Below, one piece after another: positions 17,863 through 27,089 of a DNA stretch of 64,000 bases. Position 1 is the stretch's first letter. Each line of letters begins with the position of its first letter. The notes under the pieces are model-generated. The model had not been told where the DNA came from. It saw nothing but the letters and a program-made list of their open reading frames with translations, and ran no database searches. Origin of the DNA: Streptomyces sp. ISL-87. Lineage in GTDB: Bacteria > Actinomycetota > Actinomycetes > Streptomycetales > Streptomycetaceae. Position numbers and translations under genes: made by a program. The stretch lies in the NCBI RefSeq assembly GCF_018614095.1, contig NZ_JAGGOY010000083.1, forward strand, positions 1 through 64,000. Reading direction: 5' to 3'.

Positions 17863-19650
17863 ATGACTGAGTATGGCCGGGGCCGTGCCCCCGAACCGTG
17901 GCACCCTGAGGATCCCCTTTACGGGGACCAGGGGTGGAGCGGGCACGAGGCCCAGCAGGGTCAGATGCCCTACGGGGGTGGCCCGCAGCAGCAGTACCCG
18001 CAGGGGCCTCCGTACCAGAACCAGCAGGACCCACACGCCCAGCGCGCCCAGTACGTCCAGTACCCCCAGCAGGGCCAGCACCCGCAGCAGGGCCAGCACT
18101 CGCAGTACCCCGGGCAGCAGCAGGACTATCTCCCGCAGCAGGCCCAGCAGGCCCAGCAGAGCCAGCAGGCCCAGCAGCAGCAGTACCAGCAGCAGTACCC
18201 CCAGCAGCAGGCGTACACCGACCAGAGCTGGGATACCGGCCAGCACCCGCAGGTCGCCCCGCCCTACGGGCAGGCCGCGCCGGCCGATCCGTACGCGGGC
18301 GTGGACCCGTACACCCAGCAGGCCGTCGGCACCTACGCCGGCGAGGCCCCCGACCTGTACGCCACCCCCGAGGCCTATCCGCCGCCGCAGCCCCCGGGCC
18401 GGCGCCAGCAGGCCGCCGAGGAGGCGGCCGAGGAGGCGGCCGAGGAGTGGCAGGACTCCGACGTACAGACCGAGGAGCCGGACTCCTCGTTCTTCGCGGG
18501 CGGCGGCCGCGACGGTGACGACGGCGACGAGCCGTCCGGCGGAGGCCGCCGCTCCGGGCGCCCGGAGAAGAAGCGCCGCAGCGGCGCCGCCTGCCTGATC
18601 GCCACCCTCGTGATCCTGGGTGTCGTCGGCGGTGGCGGCTACTACGGCTACACCTACCTCAAGGCGAGGTTCGGCGCGGCCGAGGACTACGCGGGCTCCG
18701 GCCTCGACGAGTCCGTCGACGTCGAGATCCCCAAGGGCGCGGGCCTGCTCCAGATGGGCCAGATCCTCAAGGAGCACGGGGTGGTCGCCAGCGCCAAGGC
18801 GTTCGCCGACGCCGCCGGCGCGCACCCCAAGGGCAAGGGCATCCAGCCGGGCGTCTACACCCTGAAGAAGAAGATGTCGGCCGCGGCAGCCGTCGAACTG
18901 ATGGCCGACCCCACCAAGCTGAACGTCATCACGGTCGCCGAAGGCATGCGCAACGCCACCGTCTACGCGGCGATCGACAAGAAGCTGGGCCAGCCCGAAG
19001 GCACCACCGAGGAGACGGCGAAGCGCGAGGTGAAGAACCTCGGCCTGCCGGCCTGGGCCGACACCAACCCGAAGATCATGGACCCCCTCGAAGGGTTCCT
19101 GTACCCGGCGCGCTACGACCTCAAGAAGGACAGCACGCCCGAGTCCCTGCTCAAGCAGATGGTCAAGAACGCGAACGACAAGTACACGGCGCTCGGCCTG
19201 GAGGGCAAGGCCAAGGCGCTCGGCCTGGAGAACCCGCTCCAGCTGGTCACCGTCGCGAGCCTCGTCCAGGCCGAGGGCATGAACCACGACGACTTCCGGA
19301 AGATGTCCGAGGTCGTCTACAACCGCCTGAAGAAGTCGAACGACGTCACCAACCAGAAGCTCGAATTCGACTCGACGATCAACTACCTCAAGGGCACGAG
19401 CAACATCAACGTCTCCCGATCCGAGACGAGATCGCTCGACCACCCCTACAACACCTACTTCTACAGGGGCCTCACCCCCGGTCCGATCGACAACCCCGGC
19501 GACGACGCCCTGAACGCCACGCTCGACCCCGACAAGGGCGGCTGGATGTTCTTCGTGTCCGTCGACGGAAAGAAGACCACCTTCACCAAGACCTTCGCCG
19601 AACACGAGAAACTGGTCGCGGAATTCAACAAGCGACAGAGCGGCGGGTAG
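17863..19650 (+). CDS. mltG: endolytic murein transglycosylase with Gln-rich N-terminal extension
   Basis: MltG cleaves nascent glycan strands and so helps set glycan length. The 595-residue protein is unusually long at the N-terminus: about 240 cytoplasmic residues rich in Gln, Pro and Tyr (QQ-Y-PQQ repeats, about 22-130) and then acidic (Glu/Asp). One membrane helix follows (CLIATLVILGVVGGGG, about 245-262), then a LysM-like segment and the YceG catalytic domain with the Glu-containing motif SLVQAEGMNHDDF near residue 465. Q-rich tails are common in Streptomyces MltG and may bind division or growth partners (inference). Eight bases separate it from aroE. Confidence 0.93.
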   Translation: MTEYGRGRAPEPWHPEDPLYGDQGWSGHEAQQGQMPYGGGPQQQYPQGPPYQNQQDPHAQRAQYVQYPQQGQHPQQGQHSQYPGQQQDYLPQQAQQAQQSQQAQQQQYQQQYPQQQAYTDQSWDTGQHPQVAPPYGQAAPADPYAGVDPYTQQAVGTYAGEAPDLYATPEAYPPPQPPGRRQQAAEEAAEEAAEEWQDSDVQTEEPDSSFFAGGGRDGDDGDEPSGGGRRSGRPEKKRRSGAACLIATLVILGVVGGGGYYGYTYLKARFGAAEDYAGSGLDESVDVEIPKGAGLLQMGQILKEHGVVASAKAFADAAGAHPKGKGIQPGVYTLKKKMSAAAAVELMADPTKLNVITVAEGMRNATVYAAIDKKLGQPEGTTEETAKREVKNLGLPAWADTNPKIMDPLEGFLYPARYDLKKDSTPESLLKQMVKNANDKYTALGLEGKAKALGLENPLQLVTVASLVQAEGMNHDDFRKMSEVVYNRLKKSNDVTNQKLEFDSTINYLKGTSNINVSRSETRSLDHPYNTYFYRGLTPGPIDNPGDDALNATLDPDKGGWMFFVSVDGKKTTFTKTFAEHEKLVAEFNKRQSGG

Positions 19651-19658
19651 GTCAAGAC

Positions 19659-20483
19659 ATGTCACGCGTACGGGCTGCGGTGCTGGGTTCGCCCATCGAG
19701 CACTCCCTTTCACCGGTGCTGCACCGCGCCGCCTACCGGGAGCTCGGCCTCGACGAGTGGTCGTACGACCGCTTCGAGATCGACGAGGCCGCGCTCCCGG
19801 AGTTCATCGCCGGCCTCGGACCCGAGTGGGCCGGGCTGTCCCTGACCATGCCGCTCAAGCGGGCGGTCATCCCGCTGCTCGACGGCATCAGCGACACGGC
19901 CGCCTCGGTCGAGGCGGTCAACACGGTCGTCTTCACCGAGGACGGCCGGCGTCTCGGGGACAACACGGACATCCCGGGGATCATCGCCGCGCTCCACGAG
20001 CGCGGTGTCGAGAAGGTTCCGTCCGCCGCCATCCTCGGTTCGGGCGCCACCGCCTCCTCGGCGCTGGCCGCGCTCTCGCGGATCTGCACCGGCGAGGTCA
20101 CGGTGTACGTCCGCTCGCGGGCCCGTGCCGATGAGATGCGGCAGTGGGGCGAGCGGCTCGGCGTCCCCGTCCGCGCGGCCGACTGGGCGGACGCCGCCGA
20201 GGCACTGACCGCCCCGCTGGTGATCGCGACCACTCCGGCCGGCGCGACGGACGCGCTGGCGTCGGCCGTCCCGGCCGCGGCGGGGACCCTGTTCGACGTC
20301 CTGTACGACCCCTGGCCGACCGCGCTGGCGGCGGCCTGGTCGGAGCGGGGCGGCAAGCTCATCGGCGGCCTGGACCTCCTCGTCCACCAGGCGGTGCTCC
20401 AGTTCGAGCAGATGACCGGCCGGATCCCCGGCCCGCTGGCGGCCATGAGGGCCGCCGGAGAGCGGGCGCTCGCCGTCCGATAG
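19659..20483 (+). CDS. aroE: shikimate dehydrogenase
   Basis: NADPH-dependent reduction of 3-dehydroshikimate to shikimate. The 274-residue enzyme shows the substrate site SPIEHSLSPVLHRAAY (about 11-26), the catalytic MPLKR segment, NTDIPG, and a Rossmann-type AAILGSGATASSALAAL. It begins the run of shikimate genes, eight bases after mltG, and is 112 bases upstream of aroC. Confidence 0.95.
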   Translation: MSRVRAAVLGSPIEHSLSPVLHRAAYRELGLDEWSYDRFEIDEAALPEFIAGLGPEWAGLSLTMPLKRAVIPLLDGISDTAASVEAVNTVVFTEDGRRLGDNTDIPGIIAALHERGVEKVPSAAILGSGATASSALAALSRICTGEVTVYVRSRARADEMRQWGERLGVPVRAADWADAAEALTAPLVIATTPAGATDALASAVPAAAGTLFDVLYDPWPTALAAAWSERGGKLIGGLDLLVHQAVLQFEQMTGRIPGPLAAMRAAGERALAVR

Positions 20484-20595
20484 CTGGACCGGGCACGGTG
20501 CAGCGGGCCGAACGTGGGAGGATCAACTACGGCGGGTCCGGGCCGCGCACCCGATCGCGCCGTCGCAGTGCCAGGCGCGAGCATGAGGAGCATCG

Positions 20596-21780
20596 TTGAG
20601 CAGGTTGCGTTGGCTGACCGCCGGAGAGTCGCACGGACCGGCGCTGGTGGCGACGCTGGAGGGCCTTCCCGCCGGCGTCCCCGTCACGACCGAGCTGGTG
20701 GCCGACCACCTGGCCCGCCGCCGCCTCGGCTATGGCCGCGGTGCCCGGATGAAGTTCGAGCAGGACGAGATCACCTTCCTCGGTGGTGTCCGGCACGGGC
20801 TGTCGCTGGGCTCCCCGGTCGCGGTGATGATCGGCAACACCGAGTGGCCCAAGTGGGAGAAGGTCATGTCGGCCGACCCCGTGGACCCCTCGGAGCTCAA
20901 GGAGACCGGCCGTAACGCGCCGCTGACGCGCCCCCGCCCCGGTCACGCCGACCTCGCCGGGATGCAGAAGTACGGCTTCGACGAGGCCCGGCCGATCCTG
21001 GAGCGCGCCAGCGCCCGCGAGACCGCGGCCCGCGTCGCCCTCGGTGCCATCGCCCGGTCCTTCATCAAGGAGGCCGCCGGCATCGAGATCGTCTCGCACG
21101 TCGTCGAACTGGCCGCCGCCAAGTCCCCGTACGGCGTCTACCCGACCCCCGCCGACGTGGACAAGCTCGACGCCGACCCGGTGCGCTGCCTCGACGCCGA
21201 CGCGTCGAAGGCGATGGTCGCCGAGATCGACCAGGCCCACAAGGACGGCGACACCCTCGGCGGTGTCGTCGAGGTGCTCGCCTACGGAGTCCCCGTCGGC
21301 CTCGGCTCGCACGTCCACTGGGACCGCCGCCTCGACGCACGCCTCGCAGGCGCTCTCATGGGCATCCAGGCCATCAAGGGCGTGGAGGTCGGCGACGGCT
21401 TCGAGCTCGCCCGCGTGCCCGGCTCCCAGGCCCACGACGAGATCGTCTCCACCCCCGAGGGCCTCAAGCGGACCTCCGGCCGCTCCGGCGGCACCGAGGG
21501 CGGGCTCACCACCGGCGAACTGCTGCGCGTACGGGCCGCGATGAAGCCCATCGCGACGGTGCCGCGCGCACTCGCCACCGTCGACGTGGTGACCGGTGAG
21601 GCGACCGTGGCGCACCACCAGCGCTCCGACGTCTGTGCCGTCCCGGCCGCCGGCATCGTCGCCGAGGCGATGGTCGCGCTGGTGCTCGCCGACGCGGTCG
21701 TCGAGAAGTTCGGCGGCGACTCGGTTCCCGAGACCCGCCGCAACGTCCGGTCCTACCTCGACAACCTGCAGATCCGGTGA
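20596..21780 (+). CDS. aroC: chorismate synthase
   Basis: Converts 5-enolpyruvylshikimate 3-phosphate to chorismate using reduced FMN. The 394 residues carry family signatures GESHGPALVA at the N-terminus, RPRPGHADLAGMQKYG, ERASARETAARVA and the C-terminal AIVAEAMVALVLADA-type helix. TTG start at 20596, supported by GAGGAG at 20585-20590. Its stop overlaps the aroK start by four bases. Confidence 0.97.
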   Translation: MSRLRWLTAGESHGPALVATLEGLPAGVPVTTELVADHLARRRLGYGRGARMKFEQDEITFLGGVRHGLSLGSPVAVMIGNTEWPKWEKVMSADPVDPSELKETGRNAPLTRPRPGHADLAGMQKYGFDEARPILERASARETAARVALGAIARSFIKEAAGIEIVSHVVELAAAKSPYGVYPTPADVDKLDADPVRCLDADASKAMVAEIDQAHKDGDTLGGVVEVLAYGVPVGLGSHVHWDRRLDARLAGALMGIQAIKGVEVGDGFELARVPGSQAHDEIVSTPEGLKRTSGRSGGTEGGLTTGELLRVRAAMKPIATVPRALATVDVVTGEATVAHHQRSDVCAVPAAGIVAEAMVALVLADAVVEKFGGDSVPETRRNVRSYLDNLQIR

Positions 21781-22295
21781 CCGGCGGACCACTGGTCGTC
21801 CTCGTCGGCCCCATGGGCTCCGGCAAGTCCACCGTGGGCGGCCTGCTCGCCGAACGGCTGGGCGTCCCCTACCGGGACACCGACGCCGACATCGTCGCGG
21901 CCCAGGGCCGGGAGATCTCCGACCTCTTCATCGACGAGGGCGAGCCGTACTTCCGCGAGCTGGAGCGGCAGGCGGTCGCCACCGCCGTCGCCGAGCACAC
22001 CGGAGTCCTCGCCCTCGGCGGGGGCGCCGTTCTTGACGAGAGCACCCGCAGGCTGCTCACCGGCCTGCCCGTCGCCTACCTGTCGATGGACGTCGAGGAA
22101 GCCGTGCGGCGCGTCGGCCTGGGCGCCGCGCGCCCGCTGCTCGCCGTCAACCCGCGCCGCCAGTGGCGCGAGCTGATGGACGCCCGCCGCCCCCTGTACA
22201 CCGAAGTCGCGCGCGTCGTGGTGGCCACCGACGACCGAACCCCCGAAGAGGTCGCCCAGGCGGTCCTCGACGCTCTGGAGTTGAAGGACGTATGA
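21777..22295 (+). CDS. aroK: shikimate kinase
   Basis: Phosphorylates shikimate with ATP. A 172-residue P-loop kinase with Walker A GPMGSGKSTVGGLLA, the substrate-binding DTDADI and GGGAV motifs and a lid region ARPLLAVNPRRQW. GTG start at 21777 overlaps the aroC stop (GTGA) and the gene overlaps aroB by four bases (ATGA), so translation is coupled through the operon. Confidence 0.97.
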   Translation: MTGGPLVVLVGPMGSGKSTVGGLLAERLGVPYRDTDADIVAAQGREISDLFIDEGEPYFRELERQAVATAVAEHTGVLALGGGAVLDESTRRLLTGLPVAYLSMDVEEAVRRVGLGAARPLLAVNPRRQWRELMDARRPLYTEVARVVVATDDRTPEEVAQAVLDALELKDV

Positions 22296-23383
22296 CAGAC
22301 CAGGTGACGCGGATCAACGTCGGCGCGAGCGCCGGCCACGACGCGTACGACGTGCTGGTCGGCCGGCAACTGCTCGGCGAGCTGGGCAGCCTGATCGGTA
22401 CCAAGGCCCAGCGGGTCGCCGTGATCCACCCCGAGGCGCTGGCCTCGACCGGTGAGGCGCTGCGCGACGACCTGGCCGAGCAGGGCTACCAGGCCGTGGC
22501 CATCCAGGTGCCGAACGCCGAGGAGGCCAAGACGGCCGAGGTGGCGGCGTACTGCTGGAAGGCCCTCGGGCAGTCCGGCTTCACCCGTACCGATGCGATC
22601 GTCGGTGTGGGCGGCGGAGCCACCACCGACCTCGCGGGCTTCGTCGCGGCCACCTGGCTGCGCGGGGTGCGCTGGGTCGCCGTCCCGACGACCGTCCTCG
22701 CGATGGTGGACGCGGCCGTCGGCGGCAAGACGGGCATCAACACCGCCGAGGGCAAGAACCTCGTCGGCGCCTTCCACCCGCCCGCCGGGGTGCTGTGCGA
22801 CCTGGCGGCGCTGGAATCGCTGCCGGTCCACGACTACGTCAGCGGCCTGGCCGAGGTCATCAAGGCCGGCTTCATCGCGGACCCGGTGATCCTCGACCTG
22901 ATCGAGGAGGACCCCGACGCGGCCCGCACGCCCGCCGGCCCGCACACCGCGGAGCTGATCGTGCGCGCGATCCGGGTCAAGGCCGGCGTGGTCTCCAGCG
23001 ACCTCAAGGAGGCCGGGGTCCGGGAGATCCTCAACTACGGCCACACCCTCGCGCACGCGATCGAGAAGAACGAGCGCTACAAGTGGCGGCACGGCGCCGC
23101 CGTGTCCATCGGCATGGTCTTCGCGGCCGAGCTCGGGCGGCTCGCGGGCCGGCTGGACGATGCCACGGCCGACCGCCACAAGACGGTCCTGGCCTCCGTC
23201 GGACTGCCGCTGGCCTACCGCGCCGACCAGTGGCCCAAGCTGCTGGAGACCATGAAGCTCGACAAGAAGTCCCGCGGCGACCTGCTGCGCTTCATCGTCC
23301 TGGACGGGCTGGCCAAGCCGACCGTCCTGGAAGGCCCCGACCCGGCCGTGCTGATGGCCGCGTTCGGCGAGGTGGCCGCGTGA
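22292..23383 (+). CDS. aroB: 3-dehydroquinate synthase
   Basis: NAD- and metal-dependent cyclisation of DAHP to 3-dehydroquinate. The 363 residues contain the NAD-binding GVGGGATTDLAGFVAA, the TTVLAMVDAAVGGKTGIN segment and metal-ligand region HTLAHAIE / WRHGAAVSIGM. ATG at 22292 overlaps the aroK stop; the frame is open further upstream but only as read-through of aroK in another frame. Confidence 0.97.
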   Translation: MTDQVTRINVGASAGHDAYDVLVGRQLLGELGSLIGTKAQRVAVIHPEALASTGEALRDDLAEQGYQAVAIQVPNAEEAKTAEVAAYCWKALGQSGFTRTDAIVGVGGGATTDLAGFVAATWLRGVRWVAVPTTVLAMVDAAVGGKTGINTAEGKNLVGAFHPPAGVLCDLAALESLPVHDYVSGLAEVIKAGFIADPVILDLIEEDPDAARTPAGPHTAELIVRAIRVKAGVVSSDLKEAGVREILNYGHTLAHAIEKNERYKWRHGAAVSIGMVFAAELGRLAGRLDDATADRHKTVLASVGLPLAYRADQWPKLLETMKLDKKSRGDLLRFIVLDGLAKPTVLEGPDPAVLMAAFGEVAA

Positions 23384-23820
23384 GCCGGCGGGTGCTCGTC
23401 CTCAACGGCCCGAACCTGGGCCGGCTCGGGTCGCGCGAGCCCGATGTGTACGGGGCCACCTCGTACAAGGGGCTGGTGGACAGCTGCCGCACGCTGGGCG
23501 AGCAGCTCGGCTTCGACGTCGAGGTCCGCGAGACCAACGACGAGGGCGAGCTGGTGCGCTGGCTGCACGAGGCGGCGGACGGCAAGATCCCGGTCGTGAT
23601 CAACCCCGGTGCCTTCACGCACTACTCGTACGCCATCCGGGACGCGGCGGCGCAGCGAACCGCGCCGCTGATCGAGGTGCACATCTCGAACCCGTACGCC
23701 CGCGAGGAGTTCCGGCACACCTCGGTCATCGCCTCCGTGGCGACCGGGACCGTGGCGGGGTTCGGCATCGGTTCGTACCGGCTGGCACTGCGCGCTCTGG
23801 CTGACGAAGTCACCAGCTGA
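23380..23820 (+). CDS. aroQ: type II 3-dehydroquinate dehydratase
   Basis: Dehydrates 3-dehydroquinate to 3-dehydroshikimate by the type II (dodecameric) mechanism. The 146 residues include the lid LNGPNLGRLGSREPDVYG with catalytic Tyr, NPGAFTHYSYAIRDA and EVHISNPYAREEFRHTS. GTG start overlaps the aroB stop (GTGA). It is the last gene of the coupled aroC-K-B-Q block. Confidence 0.97.
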   Translation: MSRRVLVLNGPNLGRLGSREPDVYGATSYKGLVDSCRTLGEQLGFDVEVRETNDEGELVRWLHEAADGKIPVVINPGAFTHYSYAIRDAAAQRTAPLIEVHISNPYAREEFRHTSVIASVATGTVAGFGIGSYRLALRALADEVTS

Positions 23821-23900
23821 CGGTGGCGGGGGACGGCCCGGCCTCCGCGGTCATATAACGTTCTCGCATCAGTCGCCGGAACGAGACGGAGTGGCAGCGG

Positions 23901-24653
23901 ATGCAGCAAGGAGCCGGGGCCGGGGGATCGGGCTGGGGGCAGCCGGGACAGCCCCCGGCGGCGCCCCCGCAGCCGCCGATACCTCCGGCGCAGGGCTGGC
24001 CGGTGACCGGGCAGCCGTCCTTGCGGCACCCGCTGCCGCCCGCGCCGGGGACGACAGGGCACATTCCGCTGCCGCCCGCGGCGCCCGGCACCGGCGGCGC
24101 CACCCTGGCCGTGCTGCTCATCGGCCCGGCGGGCGCCGGCAAGACCACCGTGGCCCGGCACTGGGCGAGCACCCGCCCGGTGCCGACCGCACACGTGAGC
24201 CTGGATGACGTCCGGGAGTGGGTGTGTTCGGGCTTCGCGGACCCGCAGGCGGGCTGGAACGACCACTCCGAGGCGCAGTACCGCCTCGCCCGCCGCACCT
24301 GCGGCTTCGCCGCCCGCAACTTCCTGGCGAACGGGATCTCCTGCATCCTCGACGACGCCGTTTTCCCGGACCGGCCCGTGGTGGGGCTGGGCGGCTGGAG
24401 ACGGCACGTGGGGCCCGCGCTGCTGCCGGTGGTGCTGCTGCCGGGCCTGGAGATCGTCCTGGAGCGGAACGCCGCCCGCTCCGGCAACCGCCGGCTCTCC
24501 GACGAGGAGGTCGCGCGCATCCACGGGCGGATGGCCGGCTGGTACGGCTCCGGCCTGCCGATCATCGACAACTCGCACCTGGACGTCGAGGGGACGGCCC
24601 GGGCACTGGACGAGAGCCTGGCCCGGGCGATCGCCGCTCCCGCCGCCTGGTAG
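23901..24653 (+). CDS. P-loop AAA/kinase-like protein with Pro-rich N-terminus
   Basis: A 250-residue protein. Residues 1-65 are low complexity, rich in Pro, Gly and Gln. A P-loop domain follows with Walker A LLIGPAGAGKTTVARHWA (near residue 73) and a DD motif (SLDDVREW), resembling the zeta-toxin/polynucleotide-kinase-like phosphotransferase group. The C-terminus has NNRRLSDEEVARIHGRM-type basic helix and a Thr/Ser-poor end. Substrate unknown; no antitoxin partner is adjacent. ATG start with GGAG nine bases upstream. It stands alone between the aro block and the peptidase-like gene. Confidence 0.75.
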   Translation: MQQGAGAGGSGWGQPGQPPAAPPQPPIPPAQGWPVTGQPSLRHPLPPAPGTTGHIPLPPAAPGTGGATLAVLLIGPAGAGKTTVARHWASTRPVPTAHVSLDDVREWVCSGFADPQAGWNDHSEAQYRLARRTCGFAARNFLANGISCILDDAVFPDRPVVGLGGWRRHVGPALLPVVLLPGLEIVLERNAARSGNRRLSDEEVARIHGRMAGWYGSGLPIIDNSHLDVEGTARALDESLARAIAAPAAW

Positions 24654-24758
24654 CCGCCGTAGCGCCCGCCGCGGCTCCCGTGCCCCGCGGGGCCGGGAAG
24701 GGCCCGTCCGGACGCGCTCGTCAGGCCGGATGCGCAGGGCACTCGTAGGCTCGGAAAC

Positions 24759-25865
24759 ATGTCAGACGTGTACGCGGCCCGCCGGGGCCTGCTTCGCGAC
24801 CGCTGCGCCGCCGCGGGCAACGCCGCCGCGCTGATCACGCGTCCGGCGAACGTCCGCTACCTCTCCGGGGCGTCCCCGCTGGGCGCCGTACTGCTCGTCG
24901 GGTCCTCCGAGGACGTGCTGCTCTGCGGCAGCCCACCCACCGGGGACGTGGACGAGGGTCGGCTCGACGAGCGGCTGAGGGTCTCCGTGCTGGCGCACTC
25001 CGGCGGCGATCCGGCCGTGGCGGCCGCCGACCTGGCCGCCGCCGCTCGGGCCGATTCCCTCGCCGTCGAGGAGCACCACCTCACCGTCGGCCGCCACCGC
25101 GCCCTGCGCTCGGTCGCGCCGAAGCTGCGCCTCACCGACCTGGGCACCGCCGTGGAGCAGCAGCGCCTCGTCAAGGACGAGGAGGAGATCGCCTGCCTGC
25201 GCATCGCCGCCGAGATCGCCGACCAGGCCCTCGGCGAACTGCTGGAGTCCATCCTGGTCGGCCGTACGGAGCGGCACCTCGCCCTGGAGCTGGAGCGCCG
25301 GCTCGTCGACCACGGCGCGGACGGCCCGGCCTTCCCCACCTCCGTCGGCACCGGCCCGAACTCCGGCCGCTCCCGCCACCGGCCCTCCGACCGCCGCGTG
25401 GAGGAGGGCGACTTCCTCTCCGTCTGCCTCGGTGCGACCTACCGCGGATACCGCTGCGAGATCGGTCGCACCTTCGTCATCGGCACCAGCCCCGCCGACT
25501 GGCAGATCGAGCTGTACGACCTCGTCTTCGCCGCCCAGCGGGCCGGCCGGGAGACGCTCGTACCGGGCGCCGCGTACCGGGACGTGGACCATGCCGCGCG
25601 CTCCGTACTGGACTCCGCGGGCCATGGGGAAGCCCTCGCTGCGTGGACCGGACACGGCGTCGGCCTCGAAATCGACGAGGACCCGCAGCTTGCACCTACG
25701 GCAATGGGTAAACTGGACGCTTGCGTGCCGGTCACCGTCGAACCGGGGGTTCACCTCCCGGGCCGGGGCGGAGTCCGGATCGATGACACGCTCGTCGTAC
25801 GCCCCGAGGCGGACGGCGGTCCAGAGCTACTCACCATTACGACCAAGGAGCTGCTCGCGCTCTAG
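24759..25865 (+). CDS. aminopeptidase P (M24) family protein with altered metal site
   Basis: A 368-residue pita-bread-fold protein with an N-terminal creatinase-like domain and C-terminal M24 domain (TGHGVGLEIDEDPQL, VEPGVHLPGRGGVRIDD). In active M24 enzymes the motif aligning with SVCLGATYRGYRCEIGRTF has two metal-binding Asp; here those positions appear to be Cys (about residue 222) and Glu (about 234), and the last Glu of the RIED motif is Asp. I infer altered or lost dinuclear metal chemistry. The gene lies 59 bases upstream of efp, a placement common in bacteria for Xaa-Pro peptidases. Confidence 0.82.
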   Translation: MSDVYAARRGLLRDRCAAAGNAAALITRPANVRYLSGASPLGAVLLVGSSEDVLLCGSPPTGDVDEGRLDERLRVSVLAHSGGDPAVAAADLAAAARADSLAVEEHHLTVGRHRALRSVAPKLRLTDLGTAVEQQRLVKDEEEIACLRIAAEIADQALGELLESILVGRTERHLALELERRLVDHGADGPAFPTSVGTGPNSGRSRHRPSDRRVEEGDFLSVCLGATYRGYRCEIGRTFVIGTSPADWQIELYDLVFAAQRAGRETLVPGAAYRDVDHAARSVLDSAGHGEALAAWTGHGVGLEIDEDPQLAPTAMGKLDACVPVTVEPGVHLPGRGGVRIDDTLVVRPEADGGPELLTITTKELLAL

Positions 25866-25924
25866 CTCGCCCCGGCGAGCCGTGCGCGCATCCGTGGTCT
25901 TCCAGTGCAGGAGATTCCGCAACC

Positions 25925-26491
25925 GTGGCTTCCACGAACGACCTCAAGAACGGCATGGTGCTCAAGCTCGACGGTGACCAGCTCTGGTCCGTCGTCGAGT
26001 TCCAGCACGTCAAGCCCGGCAAGGGCCCGGCCTTCGTGCGCACCAAGCTCAAGCACGTGCTCTCCGGCAAGGTCGTCGACAAGACCTTCAACGCCGGCAC
26101 GAAGGTCGAGACCGCCACTATCGACCGCCGTGACATGCAGTTCTCGTACATGGACGGCGAGTACTTCGTCTTCATGGACATGAGCACCTACGACCAGCTG
26201 ATGGTCGACAAGAAGGCCGTCGGCGACGCCGCGAACTTCCTGATCGAGGGCTTCACCGCCTCCGTCGCCCAGCACGAGGGCGAGGTGCTCTACGTCGAGC
26301 TCCCGGCCGCCGTCGAGCTCGTCATCGAGCACACCGACCCGGGCGTCCAGGGCGACCGCTCCACCGGTGGCACCAAGCCGGCGACGCTGGAGACGGGCCA
26401 CGAGATCCAGGTCCCGCTCTTCGTCACCACCGGCGAGAAGATCAAGGTCGACACCCGCACCAGCGCTTACCTCGGCCGGGTGAACAGCTAA
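25925..26491 (+). CDS. efp: translation elongation factor P
   Basis: Relieves ribosome stalling at polyproline. The 188-residue, three-domain protein has the N-terminal KOW-like domain with the exposed loop KPGKGPAFVR carrying the potentially modified Lys, and the C-terminal OB domain with the family pattern ending GEKIKVDTRTSAYLGRVNS. GTG start. Two bases separate its stop from nusB, so the two are co-transcribed. Confidence 0.98.
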   Translation: MASTNDLKNGMVLKLDGDQLWSVVEFQHVKPGKGPAFVRTKLKHVLSGKVVDKTFNAGTKVETATIDRRDMQFSYMDGEYFVFMDMSTYDQLMVDKKAVGDAANFLIEGFTASVAQHEGEVLYVELPAAVELVIEHTDPGVQGDRSTGGTKPATLETGHEIQVPLFVTTGEKIKVDTRTSAYLGRVNS

Positions 26492-26493
26492 CC

Positions 26494-26922
26494 GTGGCTG
26501 CCCGGAGCAACGCGCGCAAGCGCGCTTTCCAGATCCTCTTCGAGGCCGACCAGCGCGGTGTGCCCGTGCGCGAGGTTCTCGCGGACTGGATCCGCCACGC
26601 GCGGTCGGACGACCGGCAGCCGCCGGTCAGCGCCTTCACGATGGATCTTGTCGAGGGATACGCCGACAAGGTGAACCGCATCGACGACCTGATCGTCACC
26701 TACGCCGTGGACTGGGACCTCGACCGCATGCCGGTCGTGGACCGGAACATCGTGCGGCTCGGTGCGTACGAGCTGATCTGGGTGGACGACACCCCGGACG
26801 CCGTGGCCATCGACGAGGCCGTCCAGCTGGCCAAGGAGTTCTCGACGGACGAGTCGCCCTCGTTCGTGAACGGTCTGCTGGGCCGCTTCAAGGACCTGAA
26901 GCCGAGCCTGCGCCGCGAGTAG
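26494..26922 (+). CDS. nusB: transcription antitermination factor NusB
   Basis: All-helical NusB (142 residues) that binds boxA RNA with S10 in rRNA antitermination. Signatures include ARKRAFQILFEADQRG at the N-terminus, MPVVDRNIVRLGAYEL, and the end SPSFVNGLLGRFKDL. GTG start immediately after efp. A perfect terminator follows 19 bases after the stop. Confidence 0.96.
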   Translation: MAARSNARKRAFQILFEADQRGVPVREVLADWIRHARSDDRQPPVSAFTMDLVEGYADKVNRIDDLIVTYAVDWDLDRMPVVDRNIVRLGAYELIWVDDTPDAVAIDEAVQLAKEFSTDESPSFVNGLLGRFKDLKPSLRRE

Positions 26923-26940
26923 CCTCCGGCGGTTCGGCAC

Positions 26941-26984
26941 AACGGGGGTCCGCAGCGCCAAGGCGCTGCGGACCCCCGTTTTTT
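26941..26984 (+). terminator. efp-nusB terminator
   Basis: Perfect stem of about 19 bp (AACGGGGGTCCGCAGCGCC and its complement) with a two-base AA loop, followed by a T-run. One of the strongest intrinsic terminators in the window. Confidence 0.92.
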
Positions 26985-27010
26985 GCACGCGTTTTGCACG
27001 CGCCTGAACG

Positions 27011-27058
27011 AAAACCGGCGTGGGCCGGGAGCCCTTTCAGGCTCCCGGCCCACGCCGG
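27011..27058 (-). terminator. bldD terminator
   Basis: Perfect 19-bp stem (27015-27033 with 27040-27058, loop of six) that on the minus strand is followed by UUUUCGUU. It lies 32 bases beyond the bldD stop. Confidence 0.88.
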
Positions 27059-27089
27059 TAACGTTTCTGCTGGTCCTGGGCCGACTGGC

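Noticed and set aside
17990..18220. CAG-rich repeats in mltG as a CRISPR-like or satellite array
   Set aside because: They are in frame and encode Gln-rich protein; there are no regular spacers.
23901..24653. Zeta-type toxin of a toxin-antitoxin pair
   Set aside because: P-loop and DD motifs are reminiscent, but there is no small antitoxin gene next to it and the neighbourhood is housekeeping.
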